A DNA stretch of 64,000 nt, taken from assembly GCF_027213645.1 (NCBI RefSeq), contig NZ_JAPWGL010000001.1, forward strand, positions 248,001-312,000, written 5' to 3'. This document shows positions 18,480 through 27,814 of this stretch, one piece after another (the first letter of the stretch is position 1; every line of letters begins with the position of its first letter). Both the position numbers and the translations under genes were made by a program. The notes under the pieces are model-generated. The model worked only from the letters and a program-made list of their open reading frames with translations. It made no database searches and was not told the origin of the DNA. The DNA comes from Pedobacter rhodius (GTDB taxonomy: Bacteria; Bacteroidota; Bacteroidia; Sphingobacteriales; Sphingobacteriaceae).

Positions 18480-18703
18480 GCTTTTATATTTCTTGTTTTA
18501 CAGGGATTATTTACCAATAAACAGAAGTACCATATTTTTTGGACTGGTGCCGTTTACAGTATTAAATGTACACAAGTCTGCGAGAAAACAAAAGCTGGTG
18601 GTAGCAAAGTTAATTGTTTGAAGCTATTCCCTTGTGAATTTTATAACGTAAAATTTCTTTTGAAGCATAAAAGCATAATTTTGCAGGTTAGTTGCTATAC
18701 ACC

Positions 18704-20506
18704 TTATTTTTTTAAAATGTTTAGAATTTCTTTCGTTTGCTCGTCGTTAGGGTCAAGCTCCAGTGCTTTCTGATAACTTTTTATTGCATTGGGTTTATCG
18801 TTATATTTTAAATAATAGTCGCCCCAACGGCTGTAAACGATTGACGAATTTGCATGCTGTTCCAGTGCAACATCCAAAACCGTTTTTACAGCAGCCATAT
18901 CCAAAGGTTTTTTGTTCATCAACTCATAAGCGAAATAGGTAATCTTATATTCATTCATTTTCATACTTCCAATTGCCTTTTTTGCCTCATCATATCTTTT
19001 CAATTTTAAATATTCGGTTGGCGAAAATTCATCATCTTTCATCTTTGGCATCGGTTTTTCCTGGTAAATATTTTGAAGCCCGGTTACTTCCCCTTTATCA
19101 TTTCTTTTAAAAAAGCCTTTTATGTTGTAGTCCGTAAAAACAATTGTATCATTAGCAACCGGGAAGCAATAAATGTCATTCCCTTCGTTTATGTTTTCTA
19201 CTAAATAGTTTTTTTCCTTACGCAAGTAAACAACTTCATCTGTCGACATTCTATATCGCCCCACAAGTTTTTCTAACTCTTCGTCAGGCAATTTTATTGG
19301 GTTTAACTCAGCTGGTAAAAAGTTTGTCCAGTGATATGCTTTGGCAACTGCTCTTCTGATTTCTTTACCCAATCCATTTACATCGTCTCCGGAATTAAGC
19401 ATGATCACGACGCCATTTCCGCTGGTGATACCTGCAATACCATAAGCCAGAAAACCTGCATTTACGCCGGTAAATTCAAAATAAACGCCCTCTGCCGACT
19501 TGTTATCGGTTCGCTGAATTAAAAAAGGTCCTATTCCTATTTGCTCTTTATACGAACCATCAGAAACGTTTTGTTGTGCAGTAAGCATTCTCCTTGTTGT
19601 AGCCTGGCTTAATATTTTTCCTTTTCCATTATAAGACTTCTGAATGTCTATAAAAAACTTTGCGAGGTCAGTTGGCGTGGTGTATAGCCCTGCTGCTGCC
19701 TGCTGCGGATAAACATAAGGCATTCCCTTAAACCATGAAGCGCTTGAGTAAGCCCAGGAACTTTGACTTGTAAACTTTGCCGGAACCGGCTGTTCAAAGG
19801 TTGAATTTTTCATGCCCAGTTTGTCAAAAAGCAAGTTTTGAGTTAACATAGAAAAACTTTTTTTAGCAACATCCATTAAAGCCAGCTGCGCAATCATACT
19901 CCCGCCACCTGAATAGCGAAATTCTTTATTCGGCTCACTATTTACAACTACAGGCCTGGTTCCGGCAATTTTATCACCATTCAAAATTTCTACAAGGGTG
20001 GGCAGCGGTTGTGATGGCGTAAAGCCAAAATAAGAAGATTGAGAGGTTCCGGCAGAATGACTCAACAACATTCTTAAGGTAACAGGCGTCTTTTTTGTAA
20101 AGTCATTTTCTTGAATTTTCCAGGAAGAAAGGTAATTATTTATTGGTTTTTCCAATTCAATTTCTCCGTTTTCAACCATTTTTAATGCCGTAACAGCCAT
20201 TAAAAATTTACTGATAGAACCAGCAGAAAACATTGTTTCGGTAGTAACAGGTGTTTTTTGTGTTGTATCTGCTAAGCCATAACCTTTCGCCCAGTCAATT
20301 TTATAATCTTTAATAACCGCAATACTTACACCCGGAACTTTGTAATATTTCATCCTGTCTGTAATAGTCCAGCCTTCAAATCCCTTTACCGGGACAAAAG
20401 GAATCAGGCTGTTTTCAACGGCTTTAATTCTGTTTGACAGGGACATGTTTTGGGCATAAACTTGTCCGGCTATAAGCATTAGTAAAAACCAGATTATTTT
20501 TTTCAT
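18704..20506 (-). CDS. Serine hydrolase of beta-lactamase family with C-terminal TPR
   Basis: A 600-residue protein with a signal peptide (cleavage near VYAQ). The catalytic domain has SISK at residues 97-100 and YSGGG near 198 in place of YxN. A linker domain follows at about 400-500. The last 50 residues hold a tetratricopeptide repeat (SRWGDYYLKYNDKPNAIKSY, ALELDPNDEQ), which would mediate protein contacts. Periplasmic peptidase or esterase activity is the family's usual role. It is unrelated in arrangement to the shorter serine hydrolase at 10549 apart from the shared fold. Confidence 0.85.
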   Translation of the reverse strand: MKKIIWFLLMLIAGQVYAQNMSLSNRIKAVENSLIPFVPVKGFEGWTITDRMKYYKVPGVSIAVIKDYKIDWAKGYGLADTTQKTPVTTETMFSAGSISKFLMAVTALKMVENGEIELEKPINNYLSSWKIQENDFTKKTPVTLRMLLSHSAGTSQSSYFGFTPSQPLPTLVEILNGDKIAGTRPVVVNSEPNKEFRYSGGGSMIAQLALMDVAKKSFSMLTQNLLFDKLGMKNSTFEQPVPAKFTSQSSWAYSSASWFKGMPYVYPQQAAAGLYTTPTDLAKFFIDIQKSYNGKGKILSQATTRRMLTAQQNVSDGSYKEQIGIGPFLIQRTDNKSAEGVYFEFTGVNAGFLAYGIAGITSGNGVVIMLNSGDDVNGLGKEIRRAVAKAYHWTNFLPAELNPIKLPDEELEKLVGRYRMSTDEVVYLRKEKNYLVENINEGNDIYCFPVANDTIVFTDYNIKGFFKRNDKGEVTGLQNIYQEKPMPKMKDDEFSPTEYLKLKRYDEAKKAIGSMKMNEYKITYFAYELMNKKPLDMAAVKTVLDVALEQHANSSIVYSRWGDYYLKYNDKPNAIKSYQKALELDPNDEQTKEILNILKK

Positions 20507-20794
20507 GCCGTTTCGATAATTAGCAGTATATATTACTATAACTTTACTGATTTTGTTTACGTTACAATTTAGATATACTAATTAACTTAATGAAAAATTA
20601 ACCAATTATTTTTCGGATCGGCCAACTGACTGCTATTTGATAATGAACAGCAGTTTATTAATCTTTCTTAATTTATTAAACAGTGATTGCTTAAAATCAT
20701 CTGTAAATTTTATTTTTTGCTTAATAATGCAGGAAGCTAAATGCCTCAAAAGCCAGGTTAGCCCGGCTTTTGACGAACCGATGTTTAGTGTTCA

Positions 20795-21232
20795 TTATTT
20801 TTCCGGGGTTATCTGGGGCATAAAATCTATTATCCATTCAATGCCGAATTTGTCTCTAAACATTCCAAAATAAGAATTCCACGGACTATCCCCGATGGGT
20901 ACTTCGATATCTCCACCTGCTGAAAGCGAATGATATAACTTGTCAGCTTCTTCACGACTTTCTGCATTAATAGATATTTTGGACCTGTTTTCTCTTTCGT
21001 TTACTTTACCAAGAATTTCAGGTACATCATTGCCAATTAGCATGTTTTGGCCAATTGGCAGCGCAATGTGCATAATTTTGTTTGCCTCGTTTTCAGATAT
21101 GGGTTTTTCTGCACTTGCTATATCCTTAAAGCGTACGATTCTTTCGAAATCTCCGCCAAATGCTGATTTGTAAAAATTAAATGCTTCTTCGGCATTTCCG
21201 TTGAAGTTGATGTGTGGGTTTATTAGTGCCAT
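20795..21232 (-). CDS. VOC-family protein, PhnB-like
   Basis: A 145-residue vicinal-oxygen-chelate protein of the PhnB / 3-demethylubiquinone-methyltransferase-like group. The pattern PHINFNGNAEEAFNFYKSAF begins it, with MHIALPIGQNMLIGND in the middle and the closing FGMFRDKFGIEWIIDF. Such proteins bind a metal or small ligand between paired beta-alpha-beta units, but the function of this group is poorly defined. It is the third gene after an ArsR regulator and an AHSA1-like gene, 36 bp downstream, an arrangement common in Bacteroidota. Confidence 0.85.
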   Translation of the reverse strand: MALINPHINFNGNAEEAFNFYKSAFGGDFERIVRFKDIASAEKPISENEANKIMHIALPIGQNMLIGNDVPEILGKVNERENRSKISINAESREEADKLYHSLSAGGDIEVPIGDSPWNSYFGMFRDKFGIEWIIDFMPQITPEK

Positions 21233-21268
21233 AATTCTAATTTTTAATGTTGTGTTTAGTATATCTGT

Positions 21269-21775
21269 TTAACTGTTATTTTTTGATAGCGTGGCGAGTA
21301 GTTTTTCTAAATTATCTACAGAGGCAGTGAAGCCTTCTTTAAAGCCCATTTCAATCATCCGTTCCAAACGGGCCAGCGATTCATTGTAAATGGTAATAAC
21401 TACTTTGGTTATGCCATTTTGTTCACTGAAATTATAATCCCAGTCAGAACCCGGCAGCTCTTTATTTTCATCTTTATCCGCAAAAGTATTGTACATCTTA
21501 AAATTACTTTTCGGTGTAATAGCAGTATATTCCTGAACAGACCAGCGCTCATCACCTTCGGGACTCACCATGGCATAGAATCTTCGTCCGCCGACTTCGA
21601 AATTCATATGTTTTGTTCTGGCTGTCCAGGGTTTAGGTGCAACCCATTGATCGAGTAGCTCTGGTTTTGTAAAAGCATCCCATACCAGCGCTTGTTCAGC
21701 ATCAAATTCCCTGGTTATAAATACCGTTTTTGTTGTTTTGTCTACGGTAAAATCAAATTGCAAATCGTTTTTCAT
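21269..21775 (-). CDS. SRPBCC / AHSA1-like protein
   Basis: A 168-residue START-like helix-grip protein. [40 protein letters not shown] and a C-terminal [16 protein letters not shown] fit the activator-of-Hsp90-ATPase-1-like (DUF3074/AHSA1) group. The fold forms a hydrophobic ligand pocket; the ligand is unknown. Its start overlaps the ArsR gene's end by 4 bp, so expression is coupled to that regulator. Confidence 0.85.
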   Translation of the reverse strand: MKNDLQFDFTVDKTTKTVFITREFDAEQALVWDAFTKPELLDQWVAPKPWTARTKHMNFEVGGRRFYAMVSPEGDERWSVQEYTAITPKSNFKMYNTFADKDENKELPGSDWDYNFSEQNGITKVVITIYNESLARLERMIEMGFKEGFTASVDNLEKLLATLSKNNS

Positions 21776-22092
21776 ATTTTTTGTTTTTTAAGTGTCGATA
21801 ATACATTGTCGAGTTGATTAAAACGGATTTCCCATATTTTCCTGAACTGGTCTAACCAGTTATCCATTTCCTTCATTTTTTCAATTTCAAGGGTATAGTA
21901 AATTTCCCTGCCTTGCTGTTCCTGCTTCACTAATTCGCATTCTGTTAAAATCCGGAGGTGCTTTGAAACCGCTTGGCGGGTTGTGTTAAAGTTTTCGGCA
22001 ATGGCATTGGGTGTCATTGCCTGCAGTGCAATTAATGCAATAATCGCCCGTCGGGTGGGGTCGGCAATCGCCTGAAAAATATCTCTTCTCAC
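21772..22092 (-). CDS. ArsR-family transcriptional regulator
   Basis: A winged-helix repressor of about 106 residues. The canonical opening [17 protein letters not shown] is followed by the recognition helix [14 protein letters not shown] and the wing [12 protein letters not shown], with no obvious metal-binding cysteine pair. I chose the GTG at 22092, which gives the family's usual start. The frame stays open to 22140, but those extra residues look non-conserved. It leads an operon with the AHSA1-like gene (4-bp overlap) and the VOC gene, and probably represses it. Confidence 0.85.
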   Translation of the reverse strand: MRRDIFQAIADPTRRAIIALIALQAMTPNAIAENFNTTRQAVSKHLRILTECELVKQEQQGREIYYTLEIEKMKEMDNWLDQFRKIWEIRFNQLDNVLSTLKKQKI

Positions 22093-22140
22093 TTTTTTAA
22101 AATTAATTATGAAACCATTCAGTTGCAAATATATGTGCAA

Positions 22141-22640
22141 CTATTCGGTTTCGCAAATTTTCAGATAAGTTTTTTTAAAATAGTGGTTAATTTTTTTAAT
22201 AATGATTGTTTATGACCTCCCAGCCCCGTAAATAAAATAGATAGATTGCTGCTCACAACCAGGTAGTTTCTTGTGATTTGTCGCTTTAATGGTGTAGCGG
22301 CCTTGCAATGGGAGCGGGCAATCAAAACAAAAACCCGAATTTATTACTAGTGTTTAACTGAAGCGCGCGTGTATTGAATTTTGCAATTCAGGGCGCACGA
22401 CCTAAATCTGCGTTCAATGATTTTTAATTTTTTAGTCTTTCAAAAATTAAGCTTTAAAACTTGAAAACCTGGTTCTTATACACGCCTCATCAGCTTCAAG
22501 ATTTGGCGCATGGTTCATCGCAATAATTCCTTTCTCGATATTAGAGCTTCCAAGAAGGAGGTAACATCAGGCAGTGCTGCTGGAAATATGCAAAATCATT
22601 GTTGAAAAACGGAACTTGCCCAACGTCCATGATACTTTTG
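22141..22640. other. 500-bp intergenic region without a recognisable gene
   Basis: No convincing coding frame was found on either strand. The only local structure is a short TGAATT/AATTCA hairpin near 22375. The sequence has higher GC patches than its neighbours and may be a worn-down remnant. It also carries the promoter region of the ArsR operon. Confidence 0.5.
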
Positions 22641-23612
22641 CTATTTTTTTTCGTTGCTTATTTTCTCTTTTTGAATTGGCGAATAATCTGTTTTTATTTG
22701 ACCATTTACCAGTATTTTGTCAAAATAACATTTTACGCCTGTTGCTGAATTCATATCTTCTACATTTTGTATGTGGAAATGTAAATGAGGTTCTGATGAA
22801 TTGCCTGAATTTCCACAGCTTCCAAGTAGTTGTCCTTGTTTTACTTTTTGTCCTTGCTTAACAACAATGGAATGTTGTTTAAAATGAGCAAAAAATAGAT
22901 ACTCGTTGTTTTGGGTTTTTATGATAACCGTATTGCCCGGGACGTACACAGGGTTTAAAATTCCCGGAACATTATCTTTAACGCCGTCAACTACTAAAAC
23001 AACTTCTCCGTCGCAAGGTGCAATGAGATCTTTTCCAAAGGCATAATAATCTTCATTGGTTTTCCCGTTTGTCTTATATGAGGTTCCTTTATCGTTAGTT
23101 ATTACCAAATCAAAAGCATTTTTTTGAGCCTTGTTTTCAATATGATAGTTTAATTCTTTTGTATCGCCACCCCAGGTAACTGTCCACTCATCTTTAAATG
23201 GTAAAATTAGTTTTGTTGTGTTGCGAACTAAAGTTGGCAGATTACTTTCTTTGAAAGGTTTAACAAATAGTCCATTAATTTCTGAGTTGTTGTTAACGGA
23301 TATATTAACTGCAAGTAACGCCTTTTCAAAATTTGTCTTATATGAAGCATAGGTTTGTTCATACTTTACAAATTGTCTTTTTGTAATTCTTCCGGCCTGT
23401 TTTTTCAAGTTTGTCAAAAATTCTTTTGTTTTGTCAAGTGGTAATGCTTTTTGCATTTCAGCAGAAAAACTCGAAAATATTGCATCAAAATTATCTGCAT
23501 TATAATTCATCTCAAAACTGTCTGCAACAGATTTATTTTCTGTTTTTTCCATCTGTCCAAATACAAAGTTTACAAAAATTGATAGTAAGATTGTTACTAA
23601 ATATTTTTTCAT
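22641..23612 (-). CDS. M23-family metallopeptidase-like protein with N-terminal DUF3887-like domain
   Basis: A 323-residue secreted protein with a signal peptide ending near VFGQ. Residues about 25-120 resemble the DUF3887 cystatin-like domain (DNFDAIFSSFSAEMQKALPL). The rest is a LytM/M23 beta-sheet domain: DLIAPCDGEVV, YLFFAHF, VKQGQKVKQGQLLGSCGNSG and the zinc-binding HLHFH. The first zinc ligand, normally His in HxxxD, looks replaced (YYAFGKD), so the protein may be inactive or belong to a divergent branch. M23 enzymes cut peptidoglycan cross-links in the periplasm. Confidence 0.82.
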   Translation of the reverse strand: MKKYLVTILLSIFVNFVFGQMEKTENKSVADSFEMNYNADNFDAIFSSFSAEMQKALPLDKTKEFLTNLKKQAGRITKRQFVKYEQTYASYKTNFEKALLAVNISVNNNSEINGLFVKPFKESNLPTLVRNTTKLILPFKDEWTVTWGGDTKELNYHIENKAQKNAFDLVITNDKGTSYKTNGKTNEDYYAFGKDLIAPCDGEVVLVVDGVKDNVPGILNPVYVPGNTVIIKTQNNEYLFFAHFKQHSIVVKQGQKVKQGQLLGSCGNSGNSSEPHLHFHIQNVEDMNSATGVKCYFDKILVNGQIKTDYSPIQKEKISNEKK

Positions 23613-23821
23613 TCTGTCAGAATTTTATGGCATTTATTACAACTACAAATTAAACACATACGGTCAACTATAGTTTTTGTTTCCTGTTGCATAATTGTTA
23701 ATTATTAAAATGAATGGAAGTAACAAACATTGCCCAGATTAGTTCAAATCTTGTTTTAGTATCTGCCGAAAAATTATCAACGATTGCCAGTACCTGAATA
23801 TAATGGTGTCATTTCAAGTAA

Positions 23822-24280
23822 TTATCGCTCTGAAATTTCTTTTAATTTAGCCAATGCTGCCGGATAAGTGTTGTTGAAGTAATCCAGATAGTCGTCTATC
23901 ACGTCCATATCTACCGTTACAGTTGTGATGCCGTTTTCTTCTTTGTAAGAATAATTTTCGTGTCCGCCTGCCCATTTTTCAACTTCTTCACCAGTTGTTA
24001 CTTCGGTATCGCCATCCAAAAAACCGTAATGCCTTATGGATATAAATCTGGCAGGCTGGTGTTCTTTGATTTCAGAAACCATCCCGCCTTTTTTCCCGTT
24101 TTCATCTACGCCTACAAAGTGAATTTTGCTTCCGTTTTCCCAACTTCCTTCGTAAGTGGACGTAGGATTAAATGCCGATGTCCAATATTCATAGGTGCTT
24201 TTGTCTTTTAGGCCCAACATCGTTTCATACACTTTTTGAGCTGATGCGATTATCTCTGTTTTGAATTGTAGTTTTTCCAT
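23822..24280 (-). CDS. SRPBCC domain-containing protein
   Basis: A 152-residue START-like protein. It opens with LQFKTEIIASAQKVYETMLG, has the central GSWENGSKIHFVG and ends with a long C-terminal helix (YFNNTYPAALAKLKEIS). It is related in fold, but not closely, to the AHSA1-like protein at 21269. Ligand and function are unknown. It stands alone with 200-300 bp of non-coding DNA either side, a layout typical of this accessory region. Confidence 0.8.
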   Translation of the reverse strand: MEKLQFKTEIIASAQKVYETMLGLKDKSTYEYWTSAFNPTSTYEGSWENGSKIHFVGVDENGKKGGMVSEIKEHQPARFISIRHYGFLDGDTEVTTGEEVEKWAGGHENYSYKEENGITTVTVDMDVIDDYLDYFNNTYPAALAKLKEISER

Positions 24281-24589
24281 TTTTATTCTCGTTATATAAA
24301 CTTACACTTATTTTTCTTATAGTGGTGTATCGTTCTAAACTGAGGGCCGGCGCTTTGGGGTCGTTCCGGACATTAATTTATAAAATTGAATTTAGCACGA
24401 GGCTACTTTCAGCATGAAATGGTTGCCGAGGCGCAAATCCCCATTAACAACAAATGTTTATACGTAGTACTGAACCGCCAATTTCTTATAGGTACTGTCA
24501 GGCATATGGACTTCTTTTTCCACCGTGTTAAATTACATAAAGTCGGAACATGATTTGTCCCGACTTGAAAAAATAAAATGTCATTTTAA
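24281..24589. other. Intergenic region, no gene seen
   Basis: About 309 bp between two minus-strand genes. It ends in wording such as CGCCAATTTCTTATAGGTACTG that resembles the right ends of the palindromic elements further along, but no matching left end was found. No open frame is credible. Confidence 0.45.
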
Positions 24590-25006
24590 TTAACAAATTA
24601 CGCTTTTGTCTTTCGCTACAAATTTTGCAAAGGCCAGTAATGCACCTGTTACCATAATGTTTCTGAAAAAATTGACCATTTCCAATTCTTTTTCCCTTGT
24701 AAAATCAGCCGTCATATTTTCTGTCCCTAATTCGTGTCCCATTGCCCGTGGCAGGTGAACCAATACAGCCATTAAAATTACATACAAAGCCATCAGCGAA
24801 TAGGCTAGTTTGTCGTATTTGCCAATTACGGCACTCACAATAAACAGCAGTATACATACCAGAGTGAAGTAGTTCCAAAAATATGGAAACGGAAGGTAAT
24901 CAGGCACGAACGAAGCGCCTACTTCTGGTTTTCCAAGGTGCAAACCAACATACAGTAAAAACGACAGCGGAAAAATGTATCTTCCTGAATTTAAAATTTT
25001 ATCCAT
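24590..25006 (-). CDS. DoxX-like small integral membrane protein
   Basis: A 138-residue protein with four predicted membrane segments: residues about 10-25, 45-62 (FTLVCILLFIVSAVIG), 66-85 (YSLMALYVILMAVLVHL) and 112-128. Size and topology fit the DoxX-like family, whose members are linked to redox or thiosulfate chemistry but mostly uncharacterised. It lies 11 bp after the YCII gene and probably belongs to the operon led by the Crp/Fnr regulator. Confidence 0.65.
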   Translation of the reverse strand: MDKILNSGRYIFPLSFLLYVGLHLGKPEVGASFVPDYLPFPYFWNYFTLVCILLFIVSAVIGKYDKLAYSLMALYVILMAVLVHLPRAMGHELGTENMTADFTREKELEMVNFFRNIMVTGALLAFAKFVAKDKSVIC

Positions 25007-25017
25007 TCCGGTAAAGT

Positions 25018-25371
25018 TTAATTGGTTGGAAATGGAATAAGTGGTCTGATTTCTACCGAACTGTTCGGATATTTAAGGATTGGGCAAGTCTTGCTCCATT
25101 CCTGAACATCTTCCAAATTGTCGGATTTACAGATTAAAAAGCCACTAACTAAAACGCTGTCTGTTTCTTTGTGCGGACCGGCTTTAACCTCATTGTTGTT
25201 TACAATGGTTGCTTCATAACGAACGGGTGCAGTATGAACCAATTTGCCTTGACTTGCGATAGTACCAATCCACGATTGCCACCTCGGCATATCTTCGGCC
25301 ATATCTTGTGAGGTTGTTAAGTAGCCGGTGTCGGCACTTGCATTGCGAAATAATAATAAATAGGTTGTCAT
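25018..25371 (-). CDS. YCII-related protein
   Basis: A 117-residue dimeric alpha+beta barrel protein: YLLLFRNASAD at the start, WQSWIGTIASQGKLVHTAPV, then FLICKSDNLEDVQEWSKTCP and the closing SVEIRPL. This is the YCII-like pattern of DGPF-type proteins, which are often found beside ECF sigma factors or Crp-type regulators. The enzymatic role is unknown. It is the second or third gene of an operon with the Crp/Fnr regulator upstream and the DoxX-like gene downstream. Confidence 0.82.
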   Translation of the reverse strand: MTTYLLLFRNASADTGYLTTSQDMAEDMPRWQSWIGTIASQGKLVHTAPVRYEATIVNNNEVKAGPHKETDSVLVSGFLICKSDNLEDVQEWSKTCPILKYPNSSVEIRPLIPFPTN

Positions 25372-25449
25372 TGTCTTGAATTTTAAATGTGAATGATGAA
25401 ATAAAATTCAGTAATTAAAATTCCGTGAACGATGACAAAAGTCGATGTT

Positions 25450-26019
25450 TTATAATTTAGCTTTCAGCCGGCTAAAAACATCTTTATTGATGCCTAAATA
25501 CGATGCAATGAGTTTACTTGAAAGTCTGGTCATTAGCGTTGGTCGGTATTCCATCAGCCATTTTATTCTGTCCAGTGCAGAAAGCGCAATAAACGTGTTG
25601 ATGCGATAAACAGAATTGGCGTAAGATGCTTCAAGAATTTGTTTATATACTTTATCAAACTGCGGAACGGTTTCCATCATGGTTTGAAAGTTTTGTCTGT
25701 CAATGGCGAAAAGTTCGCAAGGTTCAACAGTTCTTATATTTTCATTTGCTGGATTACCACTCCCAAAGCTTACTAATTCTGAACACCAATTGTCTTCTAT
25801 TACGATGTCGCGAGTGGTTTCACAAAAGTCTTTATCATACACATAAACCTGTAAACATCCTTTGGCAATAAAATAAACATATTTACAAGTTTCGCCTTGT
25901 TTTAAAATTTCTTCATTTCTTTTGGTCGAGATGTGTTTAAAAGCGGAGAGCACCTTGTCTAAATTGTCAAGGTCGTTTCCCAGTCGACATGTAATATGAT
26001 TGCGTAAAACTTCTATCAT
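25450..26019 (-). CDS. Crp/Fnr-family transcriptional regulator
   Basis: A 189-residue regulator. The cyclic-nucleotide-binding-like beta-roll spans residues about 25-125 (EILKQGETCKYVYFIAKGCL, CSELVSFGSG). The C-terminal part ends with SSKLIASYLGINKDVFSRLK, the short HTH form common in Bacteroidota. No cysteine cluster of the Fnr type is seen, and the effector is unknown. Its ATG overlaps the stop of a 47-codon ORF by 4 bp. It heads the YCII and DoxX-like genes. Confidence 0.88.
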   Translation of the reverse strand: MIEVLRNHITCRLGNDLDNLDKVLSAFKHISTKRNEEILKQGETCKYVYFIAKGCLQVYVYDKDFCETTRDIVIEDNWCSELVSFGSGNPANENIRTVEPCELFAIDRQNFQTMMETVPQFDKVYKQILEASYANSVYRINTFIALSALDRIKWLMEYRPTLMTRLSSKLIASYLGINKDVFSRLKAKL

Positions 26020-26159
26020 TTGTTATCTGTTGTCGATGTTTGTACGGTTTCCGGATGCATTACGGTGTCTATAAAGCACTGAACCACCACTTTTGCCAAA
26101 CTCATGTTAACATCAGTTTCCTTCTGTCCGGTTGTATTAATTCCAAGATTTCCACCCAT
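26016..26159 (-). CDS. Small 47-residue protein coupled to the Crp/Fnr gene
   Basis: ATG at the complement of 26157-26159 opens a 47-codon frame (MGGNLGINTTGQKETDVNMS through CFIDTVMHPETVQ) ending in TGA at 26016-26018, which overlaps the regulator's ATG in the ATGA arrangement. The middle could form one amphipathic helix (LAKVVVQCFIDTV). There is no signal peptide or known motif. The coupling and sensible composition argue that it is real; it might instead be the end of a lost larger gene. Confidence 0.5.
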   Translation of the reverse strand: MGGNLGINTTGQKETDVNMSLAKVVVQCFIDTVMHPETVQTSTTDNK

Positions 26160-26182
26160 TTTTTTTATCGTTGGGCTTGCTG

Positions 26183-27016
26183 TTAATACCTTTTGTTTTT
26201 TTCTATGTCCAAATACTTTTGAATTTCGTCCTCTTCATAGTCCCAAGTATGTTCTGTATTTTCGTTACAAAGAAAACCTTCAAATAATTTTGCTGAAATG
26301 ATTTTATTCATTTTCTCCTGCCCAGTTGCGATTAGGAAAAAGAAACTGTCCCATTCAATAGTGAACAATAGTTCTTTGTCTAGGGAATAGATGAAATAGT
26401 CTTTGTAACCTATTTTTTCTGCAAAGTCAAAGGCTGTTTGTTTGTCAAGTTCGAATGTTGAAGTTGTTTCATAAAACTCGTCTGTTGCAATAATTTCATT
26501 CTTTTTGAGAAGCTTGAAGGCATTATAAATTGCAACTTTTGAAAGTATATCAAATCCGCCCTCTGTCGGGTGCCAAATACTCTGATTACTTGTGTAATTA
26601 TTTAATTTCTCTGTCAACTCAGGTCTGCGGAAAACTTGTCTTAATGCACCGATTGAAGTCCGCAAACCTTTGTTTAGCTCTGAATTGTCTTTGAGTCCAG
26701 AGCCTTTAACTACTGCATCCCAAGAAATAGCCTGTCCGCTGTCAAAAATTTCCCGGTCTGTTGGAAAGTCCTTATTTGAGTAACTAAAAATGTCGGCATT
26801 AAGTGCTTGTATGTCTTTGAGAATATCAAATTCTTGTCTTGCTTCTTCGTGTGTAATTTGTTTTGATTTTTTTAAGTTTGTATTGTCCGTATTTTTTCTG
26901 TCAACTTTAAAGAATGGTAAAAAAGCAACAAATGCAGCTTCATAAAAGTCCTTATAGTGGTCTTTTATTTTTCCTTCGTGAGGATAGATATTTTTGTCTG
27001 CGAAGATGTCGTTCAT
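26183..27016 (-). CDS. DUF2711-like protein
   Basis: A 277-residue soluble protein. The segment ISWDAVVKGSGLKDNSELNK followed by TSIGALRQVFRRPEL resembles the core of DUF2711 proteins of Bacillus, and a later pair of acidic clusters near the C-terminus also fits. No function is known for that family. The gene is AT-rich, monocistronic, and flanked upstream by a palindromic element at 27023-27133, so it looks like a mobile accessory gene. Confidence 0.6.
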   Translation of the reverse strand: MNDIFADKNIYPHEGKIKDHYKDFYEAAFVAFLPFFKVDRKNTDNTNLKKSKQITHEEARQEFDILKDIQALNADIFSYSNKDFPTDREIFDSGQAISWDAVVKGSGLKDNSELNKGLRTSIGALRQVFRRPELTEKLNNYTSNQSIWHPTEGGFDILSKVAIYNAFKLLKKNEIIATDEFYETTSTFELDKQTAFDFAEKIGYKDYFIYSLDKELLFTIEWDSFFFLIATGQEKMNKIISAKLFEGFLCNENTEHTWDYEEDEIQKYLDIEKNKRY

Positions 27017-27022
27017 AAAATT

Positions 27023-27133
27023 GGTGCTAACGTCTCAAGGCTTTGCGATTTGGCGGCTTGAAATAAAATCTTATGCAATATAACAGGCTGACGTTAAATT
27101 CCCTACCAATTTTGACAAACTTTTGCTAGCGCT
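27023..27133. repeat. Palindromic intergenic element A
   Basis: It begins GGTGCTAAC (27023-27031) and ends with GCTAGCGCT (27125-27133). The interior shares AAGGCTTTGCG, TTGGCGG and TTATGCAATATAAC (27071-27084) with elements B and C at 31220 and 36716. It fills the gap between two minus-strand genes. Confidence 0.7.
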
Positions 27134-27143
27134 TATCTTCTAC

Positions 27144-27734
27144 TTATTTCATTTTTGCAAATTTATTCTCAAGGCTTGTCAGCCATTTTATACGTTTCTT
27201 GTCCGACGCCATTTTAACCATACTTAGATTTATCCACTTTCTGTTTTTGTAACCCATTTTCCAAAAAGTCCCTGTTATGACTGCCTTTTTTATTGCGTTT
27301 CCGAAAAGTATTCGATAAAGAATGCCTGGTGTATTCATTGTTGTTATCACGGTAACACTTTTCACATTTTTAAAAAGGGGTATCATTCCGTTTCCGCTCG
27401 GTGTATAATCATATGCTACACCTGGAAAGATTACTTTGTCAATAAATCCTTTTGTCATTGCAGGCATTAACTCCCACCAAATTGGAAAAATAAAAAGCAA
27501 ATGGTCGGCTTCATCAAGCCGTTGTTTATATTCGATAACTTTCGGGTCGATGGGTTTCCTGTCTTTGAAAGCTTTAAGGTCCGCCGCTGTCATTACAGGA
27601 TTGAAGCCGTCCCTGTCAAGATGAATAAGGTCAATTTCGTGATTGGCTTTTTGAAGTCCTTTTGTTACTGCTTTTAAAATTGCGTTGCAGTAACTTCCCT
27701 CATAAGGGTGATTGAAAACGATTGCTATTCTCAT
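27144..27734 (-). CDS. NAD(P)H-dependent quinone oxidoreductase, flavodoxin fold
   Basis: A 196-residue member of the NQO1/MdaB/KefF-like family. It opens IAIVFNHPYEGSYCNAIL, has DHLLFIFPIWWELMPAMTKG as the flavin-binding loop, and KSVTVITTMNTPG in the second half. It would reduce quinones with NAD(P)H and FMN or FAD in the cytoplasm. It lies 80 bp downstream of the second Crp/Fnr gene, which may regulate it. Confidence 0.88.
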   Translation of the reverse strand: MRIAIVFNHPYEGSYCNAILKAVTKGLQKANHEIDLIHLDRDGFNPVMTAADLKAFKDRKPIDPKVIEYKQRLDEADHLLFIFPIWWELMPAMTKGFIDKVIFPGVAYDYTPSGNGMIPLFKNVKSVTVITTMNTPGILYRILFGNAIKKAVITGTFWKMGYKNRKWINLSMVKMASDKKRIKWLTSLENKFAKMK

Positions 27735-27814
27735 TTTTGTATTGTTTAAAATTTACGCTACAAAATTGAGAAGCTACTTCCTTGTGGAACGATAACAATT
27801 GTAAAGAAATGATT

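Noticed and set aside
22574..22861. Plus-strand frame opposite the end of the M23-like gene
   Set aside because: Shadow of the M23 gene on the other strand; leucine- and phenylalanine-rich as expected for antisense of its basic and hydrophilic codons.
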